Shown one piece after another: positions 33,457-42,727 of a DNA stretch of 64,000 bases. This DNA comes from Cupriavidus sp. WKF15 (GTDB lineage Bacteria > Pseudomonadota > Gammaproteobacteria > Burkholderiales > Burkholderiaceae): the NCBI RefSeq assembly GCF_029278605.1, contig NZ_CP119573.1, forward strand, positions 2,046,001 through 2,110,000, read 5' to 3'. How positions within the stretch are numbered: the stretch's first letter is position 1; every line of letters starts with the position of its first letter. The position numbers and the translations under genes are program-made. A model generated the notes under the pieces. It had not been told where the DNA came from. It was given only the letters and a program-made list of their open reading frames with translations, and did not search any database.

Positions 33457-35205
33457 ATGCGAGCCGCCAAAATCAGCGCCATCGCCGCGGCGGTGTGCGC
33501 GCTGGCGTCCCAGCCGTCGTTTGCCTTTACGTTCGAAGGCGAATCAATCAGTGGGGCGTTCGATACAACAATCACCGCGGGTCTCGGGATGCGGGCCGGA
33601 AGCCAGTCCTGCTCGATGATCGGCGATCCCTCGTACTGCGGGGGCAATGTGAACACGGGGCAGTGGGCGAACGGCGACGACGGCAACCTGAACTACAAGC
33701 GCGGCCAGCTGTTTTCCGCGTACCTGAAGGGAACGAGCGAACTGCTGCTGAGCCTGCCCGATCAATACCGCTTCATGGGCCGGGTCAGCTATCTCTATGA
33801 CTTTGCCGCGGCCAACACCCAGCGCACCGGGCTGTCCAGCGACGCACGCTCCCAGGTCGTGAGCGATCCGCGCCTGCTTGACCTGTGGGTGAGCAAGGAG
33901 TTCGAGATCGGCGAGCAGCGCGCCCGCTGGCGCCTGGGCAACCAGGTCATCAACTGGGGTGAAAGCGTGTTCGCCCTGGGCGGCATCAACGCCACTAACG
34001 GCTATGACCTGAACCGCCTTTCCATGCCGGGCACGCAACTGAAGGAAGCGGTCCTGCCGGCGCCGATGCTGAGCTTTGCGTCGGGCCTCGGGCACGGCCT
34101 GAACATGGAAGCCTACTACCAGTTCGGCTGGAACCAGTACCGCTTCCCGCCGGTCGGCACTTACTTCTCGGTGGCCGACACGTTCGACAAGGGCCGCCAG
34201 GCGGTCTACCTCGACCCGAACAACTTCAACGTTGGCGGCCTGGACCCGGCCGCGGCGGCGCGCACGGGACAGCAGCCTGGCTTCGCAGTACCGATCGGTG
34301 GCGACGTGAAGGCACGAAGCCAGGGGCAATATGGCATTTCGATGCACTATAAGCCTGCCGGGGTTGAGGCCGATTTCGGCTTCTACATGCTGAACTACCA
34401 CGACAAGACGCCAGTCCTGCAGTTCACGGACAATGGCTCGGCGGCACGCTGGAAGTACCTGGAAGACCGCAAGCTGTATGGCATCAGCGCCAACATGCCG
34501 GTCGGCAACTGGGCCTTCGGTACCGAGCTTTCCTATCGCCCGCATGATGCGGTGTCGTTGTCTGCCTGCTACGGGCAGGGCGGTCCGACCGACGCGAACA
34601 CGAATGCGTCGCCGGCCTCCACCTGCGACGCCTGGATCGACAAGAAGAAATTCCAGCTTCACCTGACCGGCTTACTAAGCCTGACGCCAAGCGACCACAA
34701 GCCGTTCCTGAAGCTGCTAGGTGCCGACACCGCGACCTTCCTCGCCGAAGTGGTGTTCGTGAAGTACCCGGGCATTGGCTCCGGCACGCGCATCAACCGC
34801 ACCGCTGCGGACGGCACGGCGGTCACGCAGGTGCCGGCCGCCGGCTACTGGACGTGGACCGGCGCGGACGCCAATGGTCAGACCATCGCCGTCGGCCAGG
34901 GCACGTCGTTCTCGTGGGGCTACACCGTCGACTTCAACTGGACCTACGACGGTACCTTGCTGCCGGGCTGGCAGGTGACGCCGGGCGCCACCTACTTCCA
35001 GGCGGTCAACGGCCGCACGCCGAGCTTCAGCTCGAATTACATGCAGGGCGCCAAGTCGCTGAACCTCTACGTGCAGTTCAACAAGAACCCGGCGTCGTGG
35101 CAGGCCGGCATCAACTACGCGATGTTCTTCAAGGGCGCATCGACGTTCGATCAGCCGCTGGCTGACCGGGATTTCTTCGGCGCGTTCATTTCGAGGAACT
35201 TCTGA
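33457..35205 (+). CDS. DUF1302 outer-membrane protein
   Basis: This 582-residue protein has a signal ending at SFAFTFEG and a body of alternating amphipathic strands closing in FFGAFISRNF, the aromatic C-terminal end of outer-membrane beta-barrels. The RWRLGNQVINWGESVFALGGINATN and RLSMPGTQLKEAVLPAPMLSFASG segments are characteristic of DUF1302. It is probably a channel or substrate-binding barrel that works with the DUF1329 protein and the RND transporter. A GGAGG site precedes the start. Confidence 0.85.
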   Translation: MRAAKISAIAAAVCALASQPSFAFTFEGESISGAFDTTITAGLGMRAGSQSCSMIGDPSYCGGNVNTGQWANGDDGNLNYKRGQLFSAYLKGTSELLLSLPDQYRFMGRVSYLYDFAAANTQRTGLSSDARSQVVSDPRLLDLWVSKEFEIGEQRARWRLGNQVINWGESVFALGGINATNGYDLNRLSMPGTQLKEAVLPAPMLSFASGLGHGLNMEAYYQFGWNQYRFPPVGTYFSVADTFDKGRQAVYLDPNNFNVGGLDPAAAARTGQQPGFAVPIGGDVKARSQGQYGISMHYKPAGVEADFGFYMLNYHDKTPVLQFTDNGSAARWKYLEDRKLYGISANMPVGNWAFGTELSYRPHDAVSLSACYGQGGPTDANTNASPASTCDAWIDKKKFQLHLTGLLSLTPSDHKPFLKLLGADTATFLAEVVFVKYPGIGSGTRINRTAADGTAVTQVPAAGYWTWTGADANGQTIAVGQGTSFSWGYTVDFNWTYDGTLLPGWQVTPGATYFQAVNGRTPSFSSNYMQGAKSLNLYVQFNKNPASWQAGINYAMFFKGASTFDQPLADRDFFGAFISRNF

Positions 35206-35327
35206 GGAGGATTCGGGCGGCCTGACTGGTTTACCTGAAGGTCGTCCGGGGCATGGCCCGGGGAGGGGAGCGCGCCTCAGCCCGGGAATGGATGCGCGGG
35301 ATTCTCGCCTTTGCAAAGGGGAAGCAA

Positions 35328-37688
35328 GTGTTGTCAAGAATGACTGGATGGCTGGAGCGGATCGTCTTCCGCCATAGAAACATCACGCTGGGCGTCATCG
35401 GCCTGTTCACACTGGCGATGGCATTCTTTGCGTCGCAGTTGCGCATGGAGGCCGGCTTCGAGAAGCAGATGCCGATCGGCCACGAGTACATCAGGACGTT
35501 CCAGCAGTATCGCGACGAACTGCTGGGCGCGAACCGGCTTACCGTCGTCGTCAAGGCGCGCCACGGCACGATCTGGACGAAAGAGGGGCTTGGCCGGCTC
35601 TATGAGGTCACACAGGCCGTGCAGAACCTGTCGAACGTGGATCGCCTCGGCGTCCAGTCGGTCTGGACGCCCAACAGCTTCGTCAACGAGATCACGGAAG
35701 ACGGCTTCCGTGCCGACCCGCTGATCGACGGTACCATCACGCCGGAGAAGCTGACGCCGGACACCATCGCCAGCATCCAGCGCGCCGCGAGCCAGGGCGG
35801 CTTCGTCGGCACGCTGGTCTCGCGCGACCAGGCCAGCGGCATGATCACGGCCGAACTGGTGGAGGTGGACCGCGACGGCAAGCAGCTCGACTACATCGCG
35901 TACAACCGGCTGCTCGAAAATCAAATCCGCTCGAAGTTCGAGAACAAGGACTTCGAAGTCCAGATCATCGGCTTTGCCAAGCAGATCGGCGACATCGCCG
36001 ACGGCGCCGAAGGCGTACTGGTCTTCTGCAGCATCGCGCTGGTCCTGACCGCGCTGGCGGTGTACTGGTACTGCCACTCGCTGCGCTTCACCATCCTGCC
36101 GATCGTCTGCTCGCTGACGTCGTTGGTGTGGCAGTTCGGCACGCTGCGGCTGCTGGGCTTCGGGCTGGACCCGCTGGGGGTGCTGGTGCCATTCCTGGTC
36201 TTCGCGATCGGGGTGTCGCACGGCGTGCAGCAGATCAATTTCATCGTGCGCGAACTATCCCACGGCAGGAGTTCGATGGAGGCCGCCCGCGCGAGCTTCA
36301 GCGGGCTGCTGGTGCCGGGCACGCTGGCGCTGGTGACCGCGCTGGTGTCGTTCGTCACGCTGATCCTGATCCCGATCCCGATGGTGCGCGAACTGGCGAT
36401 CACGGCGTCGATCGGCGTCGGGTACAAGATCATCACCAACCTCGTGATGCTGCCGGTTGCGGCGTCGTACTTCCATTTCGAAAAGGCATACGCGGCCAGG
36501 GCGATGGAAAAGCGCGAGCAGCGCGCCGTGTGGTTGCGCTCGCTGGCGCGCGTGGCCGAGCGCCGCAATGCCGTCATTGCGTTGCTTGTGACCGCCGTAG
36601 TCTTTGGTGTCGCCGCCTGGGAAAGCCGTGACCGCGTGATTGGCACACTGCAGCCGGGCGCACCGGAACTGCGCGAGGATGCGCGCTTCAACCGAGATGC
36701 CGTGGCGATCTCATCGTCCTATGACGTAGGTCTGGACTGGCTGACCGTCGTCTTCGAGGCGCCGGCCGACTCCTGCGGGAACGTCAATGTCGGCATGCTG
36801 CAGGACGAGTTCGTGTGGGCGATGGGCAAGGCCGATGGCGTGGCGTCGATTTCGTCCTACTCGACGCAGCTCAAGACCTACAGCGAGGGCTACAACGAGG
36901 GCAACCCGAAGATGGCCGTGGTGCCCATCGACGCCGGCAATTACGCCGCGCTGAGCGCCGAGATCGGTCGTGTGCATGGGTACATGAGCAAGGACTGCAG
37001 CATGACCGCCGTCCACCTGTTCCTGAAGGACCACAAGGCGACCACCATCGAGGGCGTGCTGCATGCCGCCCGCGAGTTCCGCAAGACCCACGAGACGACC
37101 GGCGTGACCGTCCGCTTCGCGGCCGGCAATGCGGGCGTGCTGGCGGCCATCAACGACGAGGTGGAGAAGTCCGAGCTGCCGATGATGCTGTACGTCTACG
37201 CGGCGATCCTGATCCTCGTGTTCGTGGCGTACCGCGATTTCCGCGCCATGATTGCCTGTTGCGTGCCGCTGACCGTCGGCACCTTCATCGGATACTGGTT
37301 CATGAAGGAACTGCAGATCGGCCTGACCGTGGCGACGCTGCCCGTGATGGTGCTAGCCGTGGGGATCGGCGTGGACTACGCCTTCTATATCTACAACCGC
37401 CTGCAACTGCATCTCGCGAACGGCGTGCAGATCACGGCCGCGCTGGAGAAGGCCATCCAGGAAGTTGGCGTGGCCACGATCTTTACCGCCATCACGCTGG
37501 CGATCGGGGTGGCGACGTGGTCTTTCTCTGCCCTGAAATTCCAGGCGGACATGGGTAAGCTGCTTGCCTTCATGTTCATCGTCAACCTGGTCATGGCGAT
37601 GACAGCGCTGCCGGCCCTGGCGGTGGTGCAGGAAATGATCTTCCCGCGCAGGAAACCGGTCCGGGCGCCCGGTGTGCTGAGTCATTGA
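35328..37688 (+). CDS. RND-superfamily transporter (MMPL/SSD type)
   Basis: The product is about 786 residues, with a first membrane helix at about residues 15-30, a periplasmic domain, five helices, a second periplasmic domain and five more helices. The conserved loop VPFLVFAIGVSHGVQQINFI and its repeat VLAVGIGVDYAFYIYNRLQL carry the proton-relay Asp. The frame opens at 35253, but AAGGGGAAG just before GTG 35328/TTG 35331 favours a start there. MMPL-type proteins move lipids or hydrophobic compounds. Its partners DUF1329, DUF1302 and the Ycf48-like protein form a recurrent four-gene set. Confidence 0.82.
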   Translation: MLSRMTGWLERIVFRHRNITLGVIGLFTLAMAFFASQLRMEAGFEKQMPIGHEYIRTFQQYRDELLGANRLTVVVKARHGTIWTKEGLGRLYEVTQAVQNLSNVDRLGVQSVWTPNSFVNEITEDGFRADPLIDGTITPEKLTPDTIASIQRAASQGGFVGTLVSRDQASGMITAELVEVDRDGKQLDYIAYNRLLENQIRSKFENKDFEVQIIGFAKQIGDIADGAEGVLVFCSIALVLTALAVYWYCHSLRFTILPIVCSLTSLVWQFGTLRLLGFGLDPLGVLVPFLVFAIGVSHGVQQINFIVRELSHGRSSMEAARASFSGLLVPGTLALVTALVSFVTLILIPIPMVRELAITASIGVGYKIITNLVMLPVAASYFHFEKAYAARAMEKREQRAVWLRSLARVAERRNAVIALLVTAVVFGVAAWESRDRVIGTLQPGAPELREDARFNRDAVAISSSYDVGLDWLTVVFEAPADSCGNVNVGMLQDEFVWAMGKADGVASISSYSTQLKTYSEGYNEGNPKMAVVPIDAGNYAALSAEIGRVHGYMSKDCSMTAVHLFLKDHKATTIEGVLHAAREFRKTHETTGVTVRFAAGNAGVLAAINDEVEKSELPMMLYVYAAILILVFVAYRDFRAMIACCVPLTVGTFIGYWFMKELQIGLTVATLPVMVLAVGIGVDYAFYIYNRLQLHLANGVQITAALEKAIQEVGVATIFTAITLAIGVATWSFSALKFQADMGKLLAFMFIVNLVMAMTALPALAVVQEMIFPRRKPVRAPGVLSH

Positions 37689-37698
37689 GGTGCTGCAA

Positions 37699-38688
37699 AT
37701 GAACGTCTCGAAACTGCTGACCTGCCCGGTACTGGCGCTTGCCCTGGCCGGTGCGATGGGCGCCCCTGCCGCAAGCGCCGCCGACGCTGCGCAGCCATTC
37801 ACCCAACCCGCCGAGGCGGCCAGCCACGCGACCAGGGCGTCCGTCCTGGGCGCGGCCAACGCCGGCAGTCGCGTCGTCACGGTGGGGGAGCACGGCATCG
37901 TGCTGCTGTCAGACGATGACGGGAAGTCATACCGGCAGGCCGACAAGGTGCCGCTGCGGGCTACGTTGAACGCGGTGCATTTCGCCGATCCGCAGCAGGG
38001 CTGGGCCGTCGGCCATTGGGGAGCGATCCTGCACACGGCCGACGGAGGCCGCACGTGGCAGACGCAGCGGCTCGACACTAAGATCGACCAGCCGCTCTTT
38101 TCGGTCTACTTCCGGGATACGATGCACGGCGTGGCGGTCGGCCTGTGGTCGCTGATGCTGCGGACCGAGGACGGTGGCAAGACATGGACGCAGGTCGAAC
38201 TCCCGCATCCGGCCGCACAGAAGGGCGCCGATGCCAATCTCTACGCGGTCTTCGCCGGCGGCCCCGGTGCACTGCTCGTGGCGGCGGAGCGCGGTCGAAT
38301 CCTGCGCTCCGTTGATGATGGCGCAACGTGGACTTATGTCGAGACCGGGTACCAGGGTTCGTTCTGGGCCGGCACGTACCTGAAGAGCGGCGCTTTGCTG
38401 GTTGGGGGACTGAAGGGAACGATCTACCGAAGCGACGATGCCGGCGCCAGCTGGAAGCCGGCGGCCAGTCCCGCCAAGAGCTCCGTGACCGCGTTTCGCG
38501 AGCAGGATGGCAAAGTGTTTGCCACGGCGCTGGACGGCGTCCTCCTGACGAGCGCGGATGATGGCAAGTCATTCGTCGCGACGCAGCGGGCGGATCGCCT
38601 GCCGCTGACTGCTGCTGCGGTCGCGTCGTCGGGTGTGCTGTTGCAGTACTCGAAGGCGGGAGTGGTGGCCGCGGGATCCAGGCATTGA
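37699..38688 (+). CDS. Ycf48-like/BNR-repeat exported beta-propeller
   Basis: A signal peptide ends at AASA; the rest is a six- or seven-bladed propeller with Asp-box-type repeats (SDDDGKSYRQ, ADGGRTWQT, EDGGKTWTQ, VDDGATWTY, SDDAGASWKP, ADDGKSFVA). Proteins of this type (photosystem II stability factor Ycf48 family) serve as assembly or scaffold factors and often accompany RND transporters. The ATG at 37699 has GAGG eight bases upstream, and the gene follows the transporter by ten bases. Confidence 0.83.
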   Translation: MNVSKLLTCPVLALALAGAMGAPAASAADAAQPFTQPAEAASHATRASVLGAANAGSRVVTVGEHGIVLLSDDDGKSYRQADKVPLRATLNAVHFADPQQGWAVGHWGAILHTADGGRTWQTQRLDTKIDQPLFSVYFRDTMHGVAVGLWSLMLRTEDGGKTWTQVELPHPAAQKGADANLYAVFAGGPGALLVAAERGRILRSVDDGATWTYVETGYQGSFWAGTYLKSGALLVGGLKGTIYRSDDAGASWKPAASPAKSSVTAFREQDGKVFATALDGVLLTSADDGKSFVATQRADRLPLTAAAVASSGVLLQYSKAGVVAAGSRH

Positions 38689-38701
38689 TCGTAGGAAGGT
38701 G

Positions 38702-38753
38702 ATGACAATGTCCGGCGTTTCACAGGCATATCTGCCGGAATTGCCGATTGCCG
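38702..38753 (+). other. Possible truncated gene start at the hipA boundary
   Basis: ATG 38702, preceded by AGGAAGG, begins MTMSGVSQAYLPELPIAVT and then runs antisense into the 3' end of hipA. The good start signals followed by an abrupt change suggest the 5' end of a gene that was cut when the hipBA segment arrived. Evidence is limited to the sequence pattern. Confidence 0.3.
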
Positions 38754-40115
38754 TCACCTCACCACGACAGATTCCATGTCTTCCAGACGCTTCGCCGATG
38801 CCTGAAGGCCTTCGAAAATTCGGTCGGAGACCCGAGCCGGGAATCCAGCAGGGAGCTGTCCTGCTACGCTCGAAATAACCGAGGGAACTTGCGCAATTAA
38901 ATCGCGAAGGATTGGCTCTGCAGTTTCGCCCGCATAACACCTGTGGGCCATGGCGTTGAAATGGCGGCGCCGAATGTCTTTCAGGTGATAGTGGCGGTTC
39001 TTGCCATCGACTGCCATGGCAAGCTTGGCTTTATGGTAAGAGATGCAATTGGGCCCATCGCCGATAATGGGCCAGGCAGACAAGATATCGTAGAGTGGCG
39101 TCAGGTTGTAGCGCCCCGCCGACAGCATATGGATGCTGAAGTTCTTGGCATGTCCGTCAGTCGCGGCCAGCATCCAGAACAGGATTTGTGCTGCCAGGAA
39201 GGTCTCGAGGTCCCGCTCGGGCGTCTGCGATTGCCGGAGAATTCTCGCAATGTCGGCCATCCCCGGGCCGCCTTCTGCTTCGTATTTCAGATGGGGAGGT
39301 ACGCCGAGGGCCTGGCAGAAGTCCTCCTGCGGCAACCGCATGATCCACTGGCCGCTGCGATGTAGCTGTCGGTCAAACCGCTTGACGACGAACACTTTCT
39401 GCTTGCCGAAGGTCAGTATTTCGCAGTCGGGCACCGGGAGTCCGAACGCCTTGACCAGCTGCATGCAAAGCCATTCGTTCTCCACCGAAGTCGTCAAGTC
39501 CGCCTTGCGGTTGCCGACCAGGCCGAGCGGCAGCTTCAAGATATGCGTGGTAGGCGTTGCGCCATGCGGCAGCAGCCACCTTCCTTCGTGATAGAGCAGG
39601 GCGGTCTTTTCCTGGGCGCCCGCAATGGAGATGCGGAAATCCTCGTCTTCCCTGACCGTTCCAGGCCCCGTTGTAGTAACCGTATTCTCAAGCAGCTTTT
39701 CGATGTCGGCATCGGATAGCGGGATGCCTTCAATCCGGTCGACATTCTGAGGAGCCTCATCTTCCCTGAGGAGTTGGACAGCGCCAACGCAATCGCGTCC
39801 AATGGCTTCCAGCAGGTCGAAAGCGTCGGTGGAACCGGTCTGAAACCTGGTGGCGAGCCGCCTGCGGATGTTGTCGTTATCTGGCAGGAGGTTGTCAAAG
39901 TAGTTTCGGACTCGGGCTCCCTTCAAGGGAGAGTTGTCAACGCCAAACGGTAATGACAGGGACAAGGGACGGCCGGCGGCAGATCGCATCCAGTCTTCGT
40001 CGTACTGGAGCTCCATTGGACCGTGTGGCGGGATGCGCCAGGTGCCAACCCGAAGACCATTGGCCCAGAGGGACAGCGCCCGAGTGTGTGACTTTCTTCC
40101 CACGGTCGTTACCAC
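38754..40115 (-). CDS. hipA: HipA-family serine/threonine kinase toxin
   Basis: This 453-residue kinase of the HipA type in E. coli phosphorylates glutamyl-tRNA synthetase and drives growth arrest. The N-terminal subdomain reads LSLWANGLRVGTW; the ATP-binding loop region is in FRISIAGAQEKTALLY; the catalytic loop is LAATDGHAKNFSIHM, followed by LTPLYDILSAWP with the metal-binding Asp. The gene overlaps the end of hipB by seven bases, the standard toxin-antitoxin layout. Confidence 0.9.
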   Translation of the reverse strand: MVTTVGRKSHTRALSLWANGLRVGTWRIPPHGPMELQYDEDWMRSAAGRPLSLSLPFGVDNSPLKGARVRNYFDNLLPDNDNIRRRLATRFQTGSTDAFDLLEAIGRDCVGAVQLLREDEAPQNVDRIEGIPLSDADIEKLLENTVTTTGPGTVREDEDFRISIAGAQEKTALLYHEGRWLLPHGATPTTHILKLPLGLVGNRKADLTTSVENEWLCMQLVKAFGLPVPDCEILTFGKQKVFVVKRFDRQLHRSGQWIMRLPQEDFCQALGVPPHLKYEAEGGPGMADIARILRQSQTPERDLETFLAAQILFWMLAATDGHAKNFSIHMLSAGRYNLTPLYDILSAWPIIGDGPNCISYHKAKLAMAVDGKNRHYHLKDIRRRHFNAMAHRCYAGETAEPILRDLIAQVPSVISSVAGQLPAGFPARVSDRIFEGLQASAKRLEDMESVVVR

Positions 40116-40357
40116 TCCGTTTCTTCGGATGTCGGGGCCGGGCCCTTCGACTGGATGAGTAATTCCAGCCCGTAAAGGCTCACCAGAGCCAGCAGTTGTT
40201 CCGCGGAGATGGCTTCAGGTTCCAGTTCCAAGGCTGACAGCCGGCTTTGGCTGAGACCCAGTCTGGTGGCGGCCTGGCCTTGCGTGAGCTTCTTCGCCCG
40301 GCGTGCCGAACGCAAGACCTGACCTAGCTGAGATGGCGTCGAGAGCACTTGCATCAT
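40109..40357 (-). CDS. hipB: HipB-family antitoxin, Xre-type helix-turn-helix
   Basis: This small DNA-binding antitoxin has the Xre fold: LGQVLRSARRAKKLTQGQAATRLGLSQSRLSALE is a classic helix-turn-helix. Starting at the ATG at 40357 (MMQVLSTP) leaves the operator cluster untranslated; an upstream ATG at 40387 would translate across one operator and is less likely. HipB should bind the three symmetric elements upstream and repress the operon, alone or with HipA. Confidence 0.85.
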   Translation of the reverse strand: MMQVLSTPSQLGQVLRSARRAKKLTQGQAATRLGLSQSRLSALELEPEAISAEQLLALVSLYGLELLIQSKGPAPTSEETEW

Positions 40358-40362
40358 TTGAA

Positions 40363-40459
40363 ATACCTGAAATTCGGGTAAAACCATTTTAGTTGAATTA
40401 CAGGTAAATGCAAATTACCTGAGATGCAAATATTTTGATTTTACCTGTATTGCAAGTAA
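40363..40459. promoter_or_regulatory. HipB operator cluster, six half-sites
   Basis: The AT-rich upstream region holds three symmetric elements built from TTACCTG/CAGGTAA half-sites: 40363-40381 (ATACCTG...CGGGTAA, imperfect), 40401-40421 (CAGGTAA-N7-TTACCTG, perfect) and 40441-40459 (TTACCTG-N5-CAAGTAA, one mismatch). Their centres are 39 bases apart, about four helical turns, so proteins bound at all three would face the same side of the DNA. Confidence 0.7.
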
Positions 40460-40601
40460 GCGGCTGGCGCCTTCGCACGCCGCATCTGCACGGCGGTCGG
40501 ACGGCCGCATTCAGCCGGCCAGCCCGGATTTCGGTCGGACGATGCCAGTGCGCAGCGTGCCGGGAGAGGGCAAGCCGCCCCAGGAGGCACCCATGCAGGC
40601 T

Positions 40602-41345
40602 TCAGTCCATATGCTGCCCGCCGTTTATGGCGAGATTTGCCCCCGTCAGGTAGGCCGCATCTTCCGAGCAAAGGAAGGCCACCAGTCCTGCTACCTCTTC
40701 GGGCCTGCCGAGACGGCCCATCGGAATCTGGGGCAGGATTTTGCTGTCCATGACGTCTTTCGGCACGGCCATCACCATCTTGGTGGCCAGATAGCCCGGC
40801 GACACCGTATTGACTGTCACGCCCTTCCTGGCGACCTCCAGGGCCAGCGCCTTGGTGAATCCATGCATGCCAGCCTTTGCGGCGGAATAGTTGGTCTGGC
40901 CAAAGGCGCCTTTGGAGCCGTTGACCGACGAGATGTTGATGATGCGGCCCCAGCCGCGCTCCACCATGCCCTCGCAGAGCGGCTTGGTGACATTGAATAC
41001 GGAGTCGAGGTCGGTCCTCAGTACCGCATCCCAGTCAGGCTTGCCCATTTTCTTGAAGGCCATGTCACGCGTGATGCCGGCGTTGTTCACCAGGATATCG
41101 ACGTGGCCCACTTCGCCCAGGATCTTCGCCATGCATGCCTGGCAGCTATCGAAGTCCGCCACATCGACTTCGTATGCATTCATCTCGCGACCGCCCGCTG
41201 CCATGGTTGCCAGCCATTCCTGGACTTTGGTGTTGCCCGGCGAATGGGTTACCAGCACCGTATGGCCCGCATCATGCAAGCGGATGGAAATAGCCTCTCC
41301 CAGGCCGCCCATGCCACCCGTAACCAGTGCAATCCTCTTGGTCAT
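40602..41345 (-). CDS. phbB: Acetoacetyl-CoA reductase (PhbB)
   Basis: This NADPH-dependent SDR reduces acetoacetyl-CoA to (R)-3-hydroxybutyryl-CoA for polyhydroxybutyrate synthesis. The ATG at 41345 has a strong GAGGAGGAAG site. TGGMGGLGEAI is the nucleotide motif, NNAGITRD and SSVNGSKGAFGQTNYSAAKAG are the PhbB signatures, with the catalytic Tyr and Lys in YSAAK. The end DAAYLTGANLAINGGQHM matches the family. It is a single gene here; phaC and phaA are absent, so it is probably an extra copy outside the main pha operon. Confidence 0.92.
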   Translation of the reverse strand: MTKRIALVTGGMGGLGEAISIRLHDAGHTVLVTHSPGNTKVQEWLATMAAGGREMNAYEVDVADFDSCQACMAKILGEVGHVDILVNNAGITRDMAFKKMGKPDWDAVLRTDLDSVFNVTKPLCEGMVERGWGRIINISSVNGSKGAFGQTNYSAAKAGMHGFTKALALEVARKGVTVNTVSPGYLATKMVMAVPKDVMDSKILPQIPMGRLGRPEEVAGLVAFLCSEDAAYLTGANLAINGGQHMD

Positions 41346-41648
41346 ACTGACTTCCTCCTCTGGAAAGTTAAAGACCCGGACCCGGCTTGCGGGAAGAGCA
41401 GGCCGATTTGTTGCCATTTGAATGGTGGTCGACACAATGGTGACACACAAGGAGGTTGACGTTAGCGAGGGTTACGGACACGCGGAGCGTCCGAAAAGCG
41501 AGCCTTGTGGCCGCACGACTCCCCGTCCTATGGCATGCCGATTAACTGGCTCATGGCAAATTGCCCTTTCAATGCCGGCAAAGCGAGATTCCCTTGTTAC
41601 TGCGCGGGCGGTAAAATCGATCCCGACCTTTATGCGCCGGCATCGAGA

Positions 41649-42647
41649 ATGCATACCCATTACGATAATCTGAAGATTTCTCGTGACGCCCCGCCTGAGG
41701 TTATTCGGGCGGCATACAAGGCATTAAGTCAAAAGCATCATCCGGACCGGAACCAGGACTCTTCCGAGTCCCACCGGGTCATGACGATTATCAACACGGC
41801 TTATGAGGTCCTGATGGACCCGGCAAAGCGCGCCCAGCACGATGCCTGGATCGCGGCGCAGGAAAAGGCAAAGGCGGTGGCGTCCGCCAGTGCCGGGCAG
41901 CGGGCCAGGCCGGCTTCGACAGCCTCTGGCGCCTCCACGAGCCCGGCTTCCAGGGCAGGGTCGGCAGCGCGCCAGGCTCGTCCCGGGGCGTCGACAGCAT
42001 CGCGGGCATCGGCGCCTTCACAGGGGACGGCAAAGCCGGCCGCCAACCACACTGTTTCAAAGACGCTGTTCGTGCTGGTGGTTGCGGGGGCCGCGATTTA
42101 CCTGATCATTCCGACAGCGCGCATGCCGGCGGAGACTTCCCGTCCGCCTGAGGTCGTGACCGTGCCGGAAACGCCTGGCGAGTCGCGCGCGGCTCCCGCG
42201 ACGCCATGGAAGCCGACGCAAGCGCAGCCGCGCTATGTGCGCCCGCCCGTTGCGCCGAACGGCCAGTCCTGGCCGGCGTGGTCCAGCTACGTTCCCGGTT
42301 ATCCCATTCGCAAGACGGGGGGATTGTCGTCACTGACGGTCGACAATTCGCGCAACCCGGCCGACGTCTTCCTGAAAGTGTTCTCGCTGGAGGGCGGCGA
42401 CCCGGTCCCGGTGCGTTTCGCACTGGTCAAGGCGGGAGCTTCCTTCGAGTTTGCCAATATGGCTTCCGGCAACTTCGATGTTCGCTTCATGGATCTCGAT
42501 ACCGGGGAGATCTCCAGGACGGAGCCATTCGAACTCGAAGAAATTGCCGAAGGCAATGGCACGCGATACAGCCGGATGTCGCTCACCCTCCATGGCGCGC
42601 GCAGCGGCCATGCCCGGACCCAGGAAATCGGCGCAAGCGAGTTCTAG
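41649..42647 (+). CDS. J-domain membrane protein
   Basis: The 332-residue protein begins with a full J domain (HYDNLKISRDAPPEVIRAAYKALSQKHHPDRNQ, with the HPD motif that stimulates DnaK ATPase, residues 3-70), then an Ala/Ser/Arg-rich linker, one membrane span (LFVLVVAGAAIYLII, around 140-155), and a C-terminal beta-rich domain on the far side with SSLTVDNSRNPADVFLKVFSL. The J domain would be cytoplasmic and the beta domain periplasmic. It may couple DnaK to an envelope process; no partner gene is evident. Confidence 0.8.
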   Translation: MHTHYDNLKISRDAPPEVIRAAYKALSQKHHPDRNQDSSESHRVMTIINTAYEVLMDPAKRAQHDAWIAAQEKAKAVASASAGQRARPASTASGASTSPASRAGSAARQARPGASTASRASAPSQGTAKPAANHTVSKTLFVLVVAGAAIYLIIPTARMPAETSRPPEVVTVPETPGESRAAPATPWKPTQAQPRYVRPPVAPNGQSWPAWSSYVPGYPIRKTGGLSSLTVDNSRNPADVFLKVFSLEGGDPVPVRFALVKAGASFEFANMASGNFDVRFMDLDTGEISRTEPFELEEIAEGNGTRYSRMSLTLHGARSGHARTQEIGASEF

Positions 42648-42727
42648 GGCAGGACGTCGCGGACTGCGTCCGAAATCCGCCAGGTGTCTTCAACCATCAC
42701 GCTCAACGCAAGCAGAGGCACAGGTTT

